DNA of 64,000 nucleotides from Streptomyces violaceoruber (GTDB lineage: Bacteria; Actinomycetota; Actinomycetes; Streptomycetales; Streptomycetaceae): contig NZ_CP137734.1 of NCBI RefSeq assembly GCF_033406955.1, positions 744,001 to 808,000 of the forward strand. Direction: 5' to 3'. Position numbers and translations under genes: made by a program. Shown here one piece after another: positions 7,727-15,925 of the stretch (positions are counted from its first letter, which is position 1; each line of letters opens with the position of its first letter). The notes beneath the pieces were generated by a model. The model was not told where the DNA came from and searched no databases. It saw nothing but the letters and a program-made list of their open reading frames with translations.

Positions 7727-9117
7727 TGGCCCCCGCCGATGTCGCCGAGCCGGTGTATCTGGACGCCCTCGGCCCCCGCGGTCCCTACCGCACCCGTGTC
7801 CCGGACACCGTGACGGATGTGTCCGGTGCCGAGGTGGCGCGGCTGAGCCTGGTGCCGCCGGTGTACGTCGACCGGGCGCTGGCCGCATTGCGCAAGGCCG
7901 GGCCGGTCCCGGCGGACGGCCTGGACGCGCTGCTGGCAGCGGCCGCCGAGGAGTTCGCCACCGGCACCGTCGGCGGGCTGGGCGTGCGCGAGTACGAGTA
8001 CCTGGTCAGCCGGACCTCCGGTACCCCGCTGACCGTGGTGCGCGACGCGACCCGCGGCACGGCGAGGTTCGTCGCCCGCGCCCGGGCCTCCGCCGAGCAG
8101 GGCAGGCCGCGCGGCACGGTCCGGGAGCGCCCGGACCCCTCTCTCGGGGCCGGGCACGCGGTGTGGGCCCGCCGGGACGAGGTGTTCGCCGTCAACGCCT
8201 CCGGCAATCACCCGGGGGTCCACCGGCTGTGGCTGGAGGCGCTGGCCCTCGGCTACCGCGTGGCCGTGCGGCCGTCGCGGCGCGAGCCGTTCACCCCGCA
8301 CCGCCTGGTCGGCGCGCTGCACCGGGCGGGCGTCGGCCAGGACCGGCTGGCGCTGCTGCCCACGGACCACCGGACCGCGCGGACGCTGATCCGCGGCGCC
8401 GACCGCGCGGTGGTGTACGGCGGTGACGACGTCGTCGCCGAATACGCCCACGACGCCCGTGTGCTGCCCCAGGGGCCCGGCCGGACGAAGATCCTCGTCA
8501 CGGCGGACACGGACTGGCGGGAGCACCTGGACACGATCGTCGCCTCCGTCGCCGACGAGGCCGGCACCGCGTGCGTCAACGCCACCGCCGTCCTCGTCGA
8601 GGGCGACCCGGCACCGCTCGCGGAGGCCCTCGCGGCGCGCCTGTCCCGACTGCCCGGTCTGCCGCCCCAGGACACCCGGGCGGTTCTCCCGGTGTGCCCG
8701 CTGGACCGGGCCCTGGCCGTCGACTCCTATCTGAGGTCGGTGGCGGCGGGGACCCGCCCCTGGCTCGGCGGTGACGGCGTCGTCGACGACCTCGGGGACG
8801 GGAGCGCCGTCCTGCGGCCGGCCGTCCACCAGGTCGCCGACGCAGGCGCCCCGCAGCTGGGGACCGAACTCCCCTTCCCCTGCGTGTGGGTGGCGCCCTG
8901 GAGCCGCACGGACGGAATCGCCCCGCTGCGCGGGACACTCGTGCTCTCGGTCCTCTCCCGTGACCGTGCGCTGCTCGACACGCTGGTGGCGGAACCCTCC
9001 ATCGCCAACGTGTACGCCGGTGACCACCCGACGTACTGGATGGCTCCGGGAGTGCCCCACGACGGCTATCTGTCGGACTTCCTGATGCGCGGCAAGGCCG
9101 TGGTCGGGATCGAGTGA
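7726..9117 (+). CDS. EhpG-like acyl reductase / aldehyde dehydrogenase-family protein
   Basis: A 463-residue ALDH-superfamily protein resembling EhpG and the acyl-CoA reductase (LuxC-like) group. An N-terminal extension precedes the NAD-binding region (FAVNASGNHPGV, around 154-165). The probable catalytic Cys283 lies in DEAGTACVNATA. With the upstream EhpF-like enzyme it forms a plausible two-component carboxylate-to-aldehyde reduction system. The start ATG at 7726 overlaps the previous stop, so the two are tightly coupled. It ends 7 bases before the convergent DUF5134-like gene, with no obvious terminator between. Confidence 0.75.
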   Translation: MAPADVAEPVYLDALGPRGPYRTRVPDTVTDVSGAEVARLSLVPPVYVDRALAALRKAGPVPADGLDALLAAAAEEFATGTVGGLGVREYEYLVSRTSGTPLTVVRDATRGTARFVARARASAEQGRPRGTVRERPDPSLGAGHAVWARRDEVFAVNASGNHPGVHRLWLEALALGYRVAVRPSRREPFTPHRLVGALHRAGVGQDRLALLPTDHRTARTLIRGADRAVVYGGDDVVAEYAHDARVLPQGPGRTKILVTADTDWREHLDTIVASVADEAGTACVNATAVLVEGDPAPLAEALAARLSRLPGLPPQDTRAVLPVCPLDRALAVDSYLRSVAAGTRPWLGGDGVVDDLGDGSAVLRPAVHQVADAGAPQLGTELPFPCVWVAPWSRTDGIAPLRGTLVLSVLSRDRALLDTLVAEPSIANVYAGDHPTYWMAPGVPHDGYLSDFLMRGKAVVGIE

Positions 9118-9123
9118 CGGCGG

Positions 9124-9759
9124 TCAGTGGGGCAGCAGCAGCATCACGGCCGTCCCCAGCGCCATCGCGCCGTCGCGCACGTGCCCGTACGGGTTCGCGG
9201 CGGCGGCGCGGTGCGCGTGGTCCGCGGCGGTCCGCAGGGCGGGCATGGGGCGCGTCAACGACCGCAGGGCGCAGCCGAGGAGATACACCGTCAGCACGAC
9301 GGTGACCAGGGTCGCCGTCGTCGAGGCGTCGGCGGCATGGCCGTGGGCCGCGGTGTGGTGCGCGGCCGGGACGCCCGCGGCGGCCACGGTCTCCCGGGCG
9401 GCGGCGGAGACCGGGACGGCGCCGGACGGGGGCCGCGACATCCAGGCCATCGCCGCCATGCCGACGGCGGGCGTCAGCCGGCCGGTGAACACCGCCGCGG
9501 TACGGGCGGTCAGCAGGAACCACAGCGCGGCGGCGGCGAAGAACACCGTGGCGGCCCGGCCGGACAGGGGCGGGCCGGGACTCCAGGGCATCGCCGCCAT
9601 GGCCGCCGCCATGGCGCAGTGCAGGACGAGGTCCACGCGGTCACGGCGGCCCGCACCCGGTGACCGGACAGCGTGCCACAGCATGTGCAGGGCCACTGCG
9701 GCGAACAACAGCGTCAGCATGCCGTGCACGGCATCGAGAGCCGGCGTCCTGTCCGACAC
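9124..9759 (-). CDS. Histidine-rich integral membrane protein (DUF5134-like)
   Basis: About 211 residues with five or six hydrophobic helices. LHMLWHAVRS and HCAMAAAMAAMPW in the N-terminal half and an AAHHTAAHGHAADA loop make it rich in His and Met. This arrangement matches actinobacterial DUF5134 membrane proteins, whose function is not established; metal or haem handling is only a guess. The GTG at 9759 is chosen because GGAAGGGG lies just upstream and the first helix follows at once. A longer frame extends upstream but crosses the promoter at 9797-9823. Confidence 0.7.
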   Translation of the reverse strand: MSDRTPALDAVHGMLTLLFAAVALHMLWHAVRSPGAGRRDRVDLVLHCAMAAAMAAMPWSPGPPLSGRAATVFFAAAALWFLLTARTAAVFTGRLTPAVGMAAMAWMSRPPSGAVPVSAAARETVAAAGVPAAHHTAAHGHAADASTTATLVTVVLTVYLLGCALRSLTRPMPALRTAADHAHRAAAANPYGHVRDGAMALGTAVMLLLPH

Positions 9760-9796
9760 GGTGTGCCCCTTCCGGTCCCTGGCGGTTCGCTGTCCT

Positions 9797-9823
9797 GACC
9801 GGGTGCGCGATCGATCCGTGACA
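9797..9823 (-). promoter_or_regulatory. ECF41/SigJ-type promoter of the DUF5134-like gene
   Basis: The minus strand reads TGTCACG, 16 bases, GGTCAG, about 38 bases before the GTG start at 9759. Confidence 0.7.
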
Positions 9824-9989
9824 GGCACGGCCGCGAGGGCCGGGCGCCGACGACCGTGCGTGTCCGACGGTGACCCGTTGCCACCGTGTGCCACCTGTGG
9901 GATCCATGCGCGGGCGTGCGCCCCTCCGCCGACGCGCCCCTCCACGCCCGCTTGTAGCATGGGGTGCACGAAGCCAGAAGGGATGTTCC

Positions 9990-10886
9990 ATGCACGCTGG
10001 CGCCCCACCCGGCACCCTTGACCAGGCGACGAAGGACTTCCTCTCGGCGCGCCCGCAGCTCTTCGGTATCGCGTACCGGGTCCTGGGCAGTGCGGCGGAG
10101 GCCGAGGACATCGTGCAGGAGACCTGGCTGCGGTGGCAGAGCACCGACCGTTCGAAGGTGCATGAACCGACCGCCTTCCTGACCACCGTCGCCACGAGGC
10201 TGGCGATCAACGTGGCCCAGTCCGCGCGGGTGCGCCGGGAGTCCTACGTCGGACCGTGGCTTCCCGAGCCCGTCGACACCACGCAGGATCCGCACCTGGG
10301 CGCCGAGCGGGCCGAGGCCTTGGAGATGGCGGTCCTGCTGCTCCTGGAGAAGCTGAACCCCGTGGAGCGCACCGCCTACGTGCTCCGGGAGGCGTTCGAC
10401 TACCCCTACGGGCGGATCGCCGAGATCCTGGAGACCAGTGAGGCCAACACCCGCCAACTGGTGAGCCGGGGCCGCAAGCACCTGGCCGCCGAACGCAAGG
10501 AGGCCGTTACCCCGACGGCCCATCGGCGGCTGCTGGAGGTCTTCCTCTCCGCGGCGCGGACGGGCGACCTGTCGGGCCTGGAGGACGTGCTCACCGCCGA
10601 CGTCGTCAGTTACACGGACGGCAACGGGATCCGCGGCGCGTCCAGGATCCCGGTCATCGGGCTGCCGCACGTCTCGCGCTACCTCGTGGCCTTCGCTCCG
10701 CGCTTCTGGCCGCAGTCGCAGGTCCGGTGGGTCGAGGCGAACGGACGGCCGGCCGTCCTGGTCCTCTCCGGCGAGGAGGCCGTCGCCCTGCTGACCGCCG
10801 ACATCTCGGCGGACGGCATCGACCGGCTCATGTGGGTGATGAACCCGGCCAAACTGGCGCCCTACGTGGCTTCCCTGCGGGACTGA
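9990..10886 (+). CDS. sigJ: ECF41-family RNA polymerase sigma factor (SigJ type), copy 1
   Basis: A 298-residue sigma factor. Region 2 (LFGIAYRVLGSAAEAEDIVQ, about 24-43) and region 4 (about 115-165, ERTAYVLREAFDY then a helix-turn-helix) are intact. The ECF41 linker hallmark WLPEP is at 90-94. The C-terminus is a SnoaL-like domain that modulates core binding in this group; its usual DGGGK motif is DGNGI (210-214) and NPDKL is NPAKL. Start at ATG 9990 because GAAGGGA sits before it. It is the obvious candidate to read the TGTCACA-N16-GGTC promoters. No such promoter is visible in front of this copy, so its own expression may be driven otherwise. Confidence 0.92.
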   Translation: MHAGAPPGTLDQATKDFLSARPQLFGIAYRVLGSAAEAEDIVQETWLRWQSTDRSKVHEPTAFLTTVATRLAINVAQSARVRRESYVGPWLPEPVDTTQDPHLGAERAEALEMAVLLLLEKLNPVERTAYVLREAFDYPYGRIAEILETSEANTRQLVSRGRKHLAAERKEAVTPTAHRRLLEVFLSAARTGDLSGLEDVLTADVVSYTDGNGIRGASRIPVIGLPHVSRYLVAFAPRFWPQSQVRWVEANGRPAVLVLSGEEAVALLTADISADGIDRLMWVMNPAKLAPYVASLRD

Positions 10887-10922
10887 CCTGCGGTCGGGGG
10901 GCCTCGGCCGCCGACGGGCAGG

Positions 10923-10949
10923 CGTCACAACAACGGTCGCTCGCCGGTC
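10923..10949 (+). promoter_or_regulatory. ECF41/SigJ-type promoter of the Ohr/OsmC gene
   Basis: Reads CGTCACA, 16 bases, GGTCAT, about 52 bases of leader before the GTG at 11009. The first base of the -35 box is C rather than T. Confidence 0.65.
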
Positions 10950-11008
10950 ATCCAGTCGTCCCGGACGTCTGCCGGGACCGCGTACCACGACGACACCGGA
11001 GCCATGCC

Positions 11009-11506
11009 GTGACCGAGCGGATCAAGTTGCCCACCCTGTCGACCGAGAAGGATTTCGACGGGGAGGAGTTCTCGCCCATCTACACCACCACGGTGACCGT
11101 CCACGGTGGTGCGGCCTCGCACGGGCGGGCCTCCGGCCACGCACGCTCGGCCGACGGGGCCTTGGACCTCGATCTGCGGATGCCGGCCGAGCTGGGCGGT
11201 GACGGTCGGGGAACCAACCCCGAGCAGCTCTTCGCGGCCGGTTTCGCCGCCTGCTTCCACGGCGCGCTCAGCCTGCTGGCCCGCCAGGAGGCGCTGGACC
11301 CCGCGGCGATCTCCGTCGTGGCGACCGTCGCCTTCGGCCGGGACCCGGAGGACGGCGGCTATCTGCTGCGCGTCGATCTGGTGGTGCGGTGGCCCGGTGT
11401 CGATCCCGCGACGGCCGACGAGCTGATCGGGAAGGCCGACGCGTTGTGCCCCTACGCGCGCATGGCGTGGAGAGGGACGCCCACGACCATCACACTCGCC
11501 TCCTGA
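11009..11506 (+). CDS. Ohr/OsmC family organic hydroperoxide reductase
   Basis: A 165-residue Ohr-type protein with both redox cysteines, C82 in FAACFHGAL and C147 in ALCPYARM. Ohr enzymes reduce organic and lipid hydroperoxides using lipoyl or thiol donors in the cytosol. The GTG at 11009 is the only in-frame start near the conserved N-terminus and is preceded by CCGGAG. It lies directly behind sigma copy 1 with its own ECF41-type promoter and converges on the ferredoxin gene through a shared terminator. Unlike the usual Ohr locus, no MarR-type OhrR is adjacent. Confidence 0.88.
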   Translation: MTERIKLPTLSTEKDFDGEEFSPIYTTTVTVHGGAASHGRASGHARSADGALDLDLRMPAELGGDGRGTNPEQLFAAGFAACFHGALSLLARQEALDPAAISVVATVAFGRDPEDGGYLLRVDLVVRWPGVDPATADELIGKADALCPYARMAWRGTPTTITLAS

Positions 11507-11541
11507 CCGGGCACGCTCGGTGGCGGCGGCCGGTCAGGAGG
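11499..11541. terminator. Bidirectional terminator between ohr and fdxA
   Basis: A perfect 12-bp inverted repeat, cctcctgaccgg and ccggtcaggagg, with a 19-base loop. It contains both convergent stop codons. Confidence 0.6.
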
Positions 11542-11923
11542 GGAACCACAGATCCGCGTCGGCCGCTTCCTCCTTGCGGACGGTGAAGAAGGAGATCTCC
11601 TTCTTGTGCGGCCCGCTCTGCGGGGGCAGTGCCTCGACCGCCGGGTGGTCGCCGACCGCGTCACGCCGTGCGCGCGACGGGGAAGCCACCTCGTCGAAGT
11701 ACTCCGCGTTGACGTCGAGGTAGTGCGCCCAGTGCCGCGGCAGATCGTCCTCGTGGAAGATCGCCTCGACGGGGCAGACGGGCTCGCACGCATGGCAGTC
11801 GACGCACTCCGCCGGGTTGATGTAGAGCGTGCGCGCGCCCTCGTAGATGCAGTCCACGGGGCATTCGGTGACACACGCCCGGTCCTTGATGTCGACGCAG
11901 GGCTGTGCGATGACGTACGTCAT
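11534..11923 (-). CDS. fdxA: 7Fe ferredoxin (3Fe-4S/4Fe-4S), FdxA type
   Basis: A 129-residue ferredoxin. Eight cysteines are visible: C9, C17, C21 and C25, then C40, C43, C46 and C50 in a CxxCxxCxxxC array. This pattern fits the 7Fe FdxA family. It is about 20 residues longer than typical FdxA, with a charged tail. The ATG at 11923 follows AAGAGGAGAAGACGG. It is transcribed divergently from the SdhA/FrdA-like gene, the two ECF41 promoters having their -35 boxes 15 bases apart. It is a probable carrier between the ferredoxin reductase at 4532-5794 and that flavoprotein or another acceptor (inference). Confidence 0.92.
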   Translation of the reverse strand: MTYVIAQPCVDIKDRACVTECPVDCIYEGARTLYINPAECVDCHACEPVCPVEAIFHEDDLPRHWAHYLDVNAEYFDEVASPSRARRDAVGDHPAVEALPPQSGPHKKEISFFTVRKEEAADADLWFPS

Positions 11924-11992
11924 CCGTCTTCTCCTCTTCGGCCGTCGGACATCCCCGGCGCCTTGCCGCACGGTCGTCAGGTTCGTCCAGAT

Positions 11993-12019
11993 GACCGGGG
12001 ACCCCGGCACGGTGTGACA
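11993..12019 (-). promoter_or_regulatory. ECF41/SigJ-type promoter of fdxA
   Basis: The minus strand reads TGTCACA, 16 bases, GGTCAT, about 65 bases before the ATG. Confidence 0.72.
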
Positions 12020-12034
12020 CGCGCGCGCCGCCGA

Positions 12035-12061
12035 TGTCACAAACCGCCGCCCGACGCGGTC
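12035..12061 (+). promoter_or_regulatory. ECF41/SigJ-type promoter of the SdhA/FrdA-like gene
   Basis: Reads TGTCACA, 16 bases, GGTCCT, about 30 bases before the GTG at 12097. It is arranged back to back with the fdxA promoter. Confidence 0.72.
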
Positions 12062-12096
12062 CTAGTCAGTGACCACCCAGAGCGACGGGAGCAAGC

Positions 12097-13827
12097 GTGC
12101 CTCTCACCGAACAACGTCTTTCCACCACGGTGCTGGTGATCGGTACCGGCGGTTCCGGCCTGCGGGCGGCGATCGAGCTGGCCGAGGCCGGCGTCGACGT
12201 CATCGCCGTCGGCAAGCGTCCCAAGGAGGACACCCACACGTCCCTGGCGGCCGGCGGCATCAACGCGGCCCTGGCCACGATGGACCCCGAGGACTCCTGG
12301 CAGCAGCACGCCGCGGACACCCTCAAGGAGAGCTATCTGCTCGGCGACCCCCGTACGGCGGAGATCGTCACCCAGGGCGCGGCCCTGGGCATCGACGACC
12401 TGGAGCGATACGGCATGGCCTTCGCCCGTGAAGGGGACGGCCGGATCTCGCAGCGCTTCTTCGGCGCCCACAAGTTCCGCCGTACCGCCTTCGCCGGCGA
12501 CTACACCGGCCTGGAGATCCAGCGCACCCTGATCCGGCGCGCGGTCCAGCTGGACATCCCGGTACTCGACAGCGTCTACATCACGCGTCTGCTGGTCCAC
12601 GACGGTGCCGTCTTCGGGGCCTACGGCTTCGACCTGACCAACGGCACCCGCCACCTCGTCCACGCGGACGCCGTGATCCTCGCGGCCGGCGGGCACACGC
12701 GCATCTGGCGGCGCACCTCGTCACGCCGGGACGAGAACACCGGCGACTCCTTCCGCCTGGCCGTCGAGGCCGGCGCCCGCCTGCGCGACCCCGAGCTGGT
12801 GCAGTTCCACCCGTCCGGCATCATCGAACCGGAGAACGCCGCGGGCACCCTGGTCAGCGAGGCCGCCCGCGGTGAGGGCGGCATCCTGCGCAACGCCCTC
12901 GGCGAGCGGTACATGAACCGCTACGACCCCGAGCGCATGGAACTGTCCACGCGCGACCGGGTGGCCCTCGCCTCGTACACCGAGATCAAGGAGGGCCGGG
13001 GCACCGCGAACGGCGGGGTCTGGCTCGACGTCTCCCACCTGCCCCGCCAGACGATCATGAACCGGCTGCCCCGGGTCTACCAGACGCTCCTCGACCTGCA
13101 GATGCTCGACATCACCCGTGAACCCATCGAGGTGGCCCCGACGGCCCACTACTCGATGGGCGGCGTCTGGGTCCGTCCCGAGGACCACAGCACCGACGTC
13201 CGCGGTCTGTACGCCATCGGCGAGGCCGCCAGCGGTCTGCACGGCGCCAACCGCCTCGGCGGCAACAGCCTGATCGAACTCCTCGTCTACGGCCGTATCA
13301 CCGGCCGGGCCGCGGCGGCCTACTCGGAGTCCCTCACCGCGCAGCCCCGGTCCGCGACCGCCGTGGCCGAGGCACGCGCCGAGGTCGACGAGCTGCTGGC
13401 CGCGGACGGCCCCGAGAACGTGCGGGCGCTCCAGCGCGCGATCCGCAACACCATGACCGAGCACGCCGGCGTCGTCCGGGACGAAGAGGGCCTGCGCGCC
13501 GGCCTGGCGGAGCTGGACACCGTCGAGAAGCGCATGCGGAACGTCGGCGTCCATCCCGACATCGCCGGCTTCCAGGACCTCGCCCACGCCTTCGACCTCA
13601 AGTCGGCCGCCCTGGCGGCCCGCGCCACCCTCGAAGCGGCTCTGGAACGCCGGGAGACCCGTGGTTGCCACAACCGCAGCGACTTCCCCGACATGGACCC
13701 CGCTTTCCGCGTCAACCTGGTCTGGTCGCCGACGACCGGAATCACCCACGAGCGCATTCCCGATGTCCCGGACGAGATCGCGTCCCTCATGTCGGACGTG
13801 TCCACCGACGGAAAGCTCGTCGAGTAA
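12097..13827 (+). CDS. Succinate dehydrogenase/fumarate reductase-type flavoprotein (SdhA/FrdA/NadB family)
   Basis: A 576-residue flavoprotein. FAD motif VIGTGGSGLRAAIELAE at 14-30; H47 in THTSLAAGGINA corresponds to the covalent-FAD histidine region of SdhA/FrdA. FHPSG, EGGILRNALGERYM, AHYSMGGVW and LHGANRLGGNSL are family signatures, and an SdhA-type C-terminal helical domain follows. No iron-sulfur (SdhB) or membrane-anchor genes are adjacent; instead an FdxA ferredoxin is divergent. It may use ferredoxin as electron partner, for example for fumarate reduction, but L-aspartate oxidase-like activity is not excluded. The GTG at 12097 has ACGGGAG upstream and agrees with the promoter. Confidence 0.88.
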   Translation: MPLTEQRLSTTVLVIGTGGSGLRAAIELAEAGVDVIAVGKRPKEDTHTSLAAGGINAALATMDPEDSWQQHAADTLKESYLLGDPRTAEIVTQGAALGIDDLERYGMAFAREGDGRISQRFFGAHKFRRTAFAGDYTGLEIQRTLIRRAVQLDIPVLDSVYITRLLVHDGAVFGAYGFDLTNGTRHLVHADAVILAAGGHTRIWRRTSSRRDENTGDSFRLAVEAGARLRDPELVQFHPSGIIEPENAAGTLVSEAARGEGGILRNALGERYMNRYDPERMELSTRDRVALASYTEIKEGRGTANGGVWLDVSHLPRQTIMNRLPRVYQTLLDLQMLDITREPIEVAPTAHYSMGGVWVRPEDHSTDVRGLYAIGEAASGLHGANRLGGNSLIELLVYGRITGRAAAAYSESLTAQPRSATAVAEARAEVDELLAADGPENVRALQRAIRNTMTEHAGVVRDEEGLRAGLAELDTVEKRMRNVGVHPDIAGFQDLAHAFDLKSAALAARATLEAALERRETRGCHNRSDFPDMDPAFRVNLVWSPTTGITHERIPDVPDEIASLMSDVSTDGKLVE

Positions 13828-13910
13828 CAGGCTTCCGATCACCGGAAAGCCAGAACACCTGAACTCCGGCAGCGCCAGAAACGCCAGAACACCGATGAAT
13901 CGGTTCGCCT

Positions 13911-13937
13911 TGTCACAGAGCGGGTGAGCATTCGGTC
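13911..13937 (+). promoter_or_regulatory. ECF41/SigJ-type promoter of the NmrA-like reductase gene
   Basis: Reads TGTCACA, 16 bases, GGTCTT, about 37 bases of leader before the ATG at 13982. Confidence 0.72.
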
Positions 13938-13981
13938 TTGTCTGGTGCAGGCGAAAACGCACATCTCGAAAGGATATTCAC

Positions 13982-14728
13982 ATGAAGATCGTAGTCATCG
14001 GCGGTACCGGACTGATCGGTTCCAAGCTGGTCGCCAAGCTCAACGAGCACGGTCACGAGGCGGTGCCGGCCGCTCCCAACACCGGTGTCAACACGCTCAC
14101 GGGCGAGGGCCTGGCCGAGGTCCTGACCGGCGCCTCCGTCGTGATCGACGTCTCCAACTCGCCCTCCTTCGAGGACGACGCCGTCATGGAGTTCTTCCGC
14201 ACCGCCACCACCAACCTCCTCAAGGCGGAGGCGAACGCCGGTGTGACCCACCACGTGGCGCTCTCCGTGGTCGGCACCGAGCGGCTCCAGGACAGCGGCT
14301 ACTTCCGCGCCAAGCAGGCGCAGGAGGGTCTGATCAAGGACTCGGGCATCCCGTACTCGATCGTGCACGCCACGCAGTTCTTCGAGTTCATGAAGGGCAT
14401 CGCCGAGGCGGCGACCGACGGTGACACCGTCCGGCTGGCCCCGGTCAAGATCCAGCCCGTCTTCTCCGACGACGTGGCCGCCGCCGTCGGCCGTACCGCG
14501 GTCGGCACCCCGGTGGGCGGGGTGGTGGAGGTCGCCGGCCCCGAGGAGTTCCAGCTCGACGAGCTGATCCGCAAGGGGCTGGCCGCCAAGAAGGACCCGC
14601 GCCAGGTCGTGACCGACGTGCACGCACCGTACTTCGGCGCGGAGCTGCAGGAGACCACGCTGCTCCCCGGCCCGGACGCGCACATCGCCGAGACCCGGTT
14701 CGCCGACTGGCTCGCGCAGCAGCGCTGA
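13982..14728 (+). CDS. NAD(P)-binding SDR/NmrA-type oxidoreductase (ECF41 partner, COE class)
   Basis: A 248-residue atypical short-chain reductase. MKIVVIGGTGLIGSKLV gives the nucleotide site at residues 1-17. HHVALSVVGTERL and YFRAKQAQE follow, with the YxxxK-like position at Y108 of the latter. ECF41 sigma factors typically sit beside and control one gene of the carboxymuconolactone decarboxylase, oxidoreductase or epimerase (COE) group, and this protein fits the epimerase/oxidoreductase type. The ribosome site AAAGGA is 8 bases before the ATG. A strong hairpin follows the stop, so it is transcribed alone. Its substrate is unknown. Confidence 0.88.
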   Translation: MKIVVIGGTGLIGSKLVAKLNEHGHEAVPAAPNTGVNTLTGEGLAEVLTGASVVIDVSNSPSFEDDAVMEFFRTATTNLLKAEANAGVTHHVALSVVGTERLQDSGYFRAKQAQEGLIKDSGIPYSIVHATQFFEFMKGIAEAATDGDTVRLAPVKIQPVFSDDVAAAVGRTAVGTPVGGVVEVAGPEEFQLDELIRKGLAAKKDPRQVVTDVHAPYFGAELQETTLLPGPDAHIAETRFADWLAQQR

Positions 14729-14734
14729 GTCGTC

Positions 14735-14765
14735 GGGTGCGGGTCCCTGAGCGGGGCCCGCACCC
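14735..14765 (+). terminator. Terminator hairpin after the NmrA-like gene
   Basis: GGGTGCGGG and CCCGCACCC form a 9-bp stem that extends through a wobble pair and three further G-C pairs, closed by a short loop. Confidence 0.6.
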
Positions 14766-14836
14766 ACCACAGGGGGCCTGTCGTCCGCACCGCGGCTCGG
14801 CAGGCCCCTCTCGTCACAGAAAGCCGACCCACCATC

Positions 14837-15433
14837 ATGATCCAACGCGACAACGCCACTCCCCCGGTCCTCGGGGCGCACCCGGCCGTGACCGGTGCCT
14901 ACACCATCGACCCGGTCCACAGCACGATCGGCTTCTCCGTCCGGCACGCCATGATCACCAATGTGCGCGGCCGGTTCGACCGGTTCGAAGGCCTGCTCGT
15001 ACTGGACGGCGCCGACCCGACCCGTTCCAAGGCGTACGTGAGTGTCCAGACCGACAGCATGGACACGGGCGCGGCGGACCGCGACGCCCACCTCGCGGGG
15101 CCCGACTTCTTCGACTCCGCGACGTTTCCCCTGATGACCTTCCACTCCGCCGGCATCATCCCGCTCGGCGACGACGAGTTCCGCCTCACGGGCAGCCTGC
15201 GCATCAAGGACATCGAACTGCCCCTGGACATCGACGTCGTCTTCGGCGGGGCCGGTGACGACGCCTTCGGCAACCACCGAGTCGGCTTCGCGGGCTCCGC
15301 CACCCTGCGGCGTTCGGACTGGGGGCTGGCCTGGAACACACCGCTCGACACGGGGGGTGTGCTCATCAGCGACAAGGTGACGCTGACCCTGGACATCTCG
15401 GCCATACGGACGGAGCAGGAGGCGGCGGCCTGA
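14837..15433 (+). CDS. YceI family lipid/isoprenoid-binding-like protein
   Basis: A 198-residue YceI-domain protein: YTIDPVHSTIGFSVRHAMI, RGRFDRFEG, HLAGPDFFDSATFPLMTF and the closing SDKVTLTLDISA are family signatures of the lipocalin-like barrel that binds polyisoprenoids or related lipids. No signal peptide is seen, so it is probably cytosolic, as in many actinobacterial members. It follows a terminator, and a second 8-bp inverted repeat (GGGGCCTG/CAGGCCCC, about 14774-14808) lies in its leader. No ECF41-type box was found, so the promoter is unclear. Confidence 0.9.
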   Translation: MIQRDNATPPVLGAHPAVTGAYTIDPVHSTIGFSVRHAMITNVRGRFDRFEGLLVLDGADPTRSKAYVSVQTDSMDTGAADRDAHLAGPDFFDSATFPLMTFHSAGIIPLGDDEFRLTGSLRIKDIELPLDIDVVFGGAGDDAFGNHRVGFAGSATLRRSDWGLAWNTPLDTGGVLISDKVTLTLDISAIRTEQEAAA

Positions 15434-15438
15434 CGGAC

Positions 15439-15499
15439 ACCGATGCGGGTGGGCGGTGGTGGCTCCGGCTGTGGAGCATCCCCGCCCACCCGCATCGGT
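15439..15499. terminator. Bidirectional terminator between yceI and whiB
   Basis: Two 18-base arms (ACCGATGCGGGTGGGCGG and its exact complement) are separated by 25 bases. Immediately after, the 17-base unit cgcatcggtctccggcc occurs twice in tandem with an 8-base gap (about 15491-15532), so part of the right arm has been duplicated. Confidence 0.6.
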
Positions 15500-15555
15500 C
15501 TCCGGCCGACGCACCGCATCGGTCTCCGGCCTGCGTCCGCGCGTCGTCCGGCCGC

Positions 15556-15822
15556 TCAGGCGGCGCTCTCCGTCGCGCGCGACGCGCGCACCGCGCGCCG
15601 TCGCAGGGCGCGGCGCTCCCCTTCCGTGGTGCCTCCCCAGATCCCCTCGACCGGCCCGACATCGACGGCCCAGGCCAGGCACTGCCGGGTGACGGGGCAA
15701 TGACGGCAGACCGCTTTCGCCTCGTCCGTCTGTATCGCCGCCGGCCCACTGTTGAGACCGCCGATCGGGAAGAAGAGATCCGGGTCCTCGGTCAGGCAGA
15801 GGCCCCTTACACGCCAGTCCAT
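15556..15822 (-). CDS. WhiB-family iron-sulfur transcriptional regulator
   Basis: An 88-residue WhiB-like protein. The four cluster cysteines are C9, C39, C42 and C48 (CxxC-x5-C) and the GIWGG turn is at 60-64, followed by a basic C-terminus that contacts DNA. WhiB proteins bind an O2- and NO-sensitive 4Fe-4S cluster and usually act with a sigma factor. The ATG at 15822 has GGAGACA upstream. Its gene carries the ECF41-type promoter, so the sigma system appears to feed a redox/NO-sensing regulator; a flavohemoglobin is in the same island. Confidence 0.92.
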   Translation of the reverse strand: MDWRVRGLCLTEDPDLFFPIGGLNSGPAAIQTDEAKAVCRHCPVTRQCLAWAVDVGPVEGIWGGTTEGERRALRRRAVRASRATESAA

Positions 15823-15925
15823 GAATTGTCTCCTGTATGAGAAACGGATACCGGTTCGGGGGGTGGCTCGTCGAACAAGGTATTGCGGGAATAACTCGGA
15901 TTGCGCAGCGTCGCTTTCCCTGGAA

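Noticed and set aside
4532..9117. Calling the operon a phenazine biosynthetic cluster
   Set aside because: Only EhpF/EhpG-like genes are present; none of the phzA-G core genes is in the window.
14811..14837. CGTCACA before yceI as a regulon promoter
   Set aside because: The gene starts 21 bases later, leaving no room for a -10 box at the right spacing.
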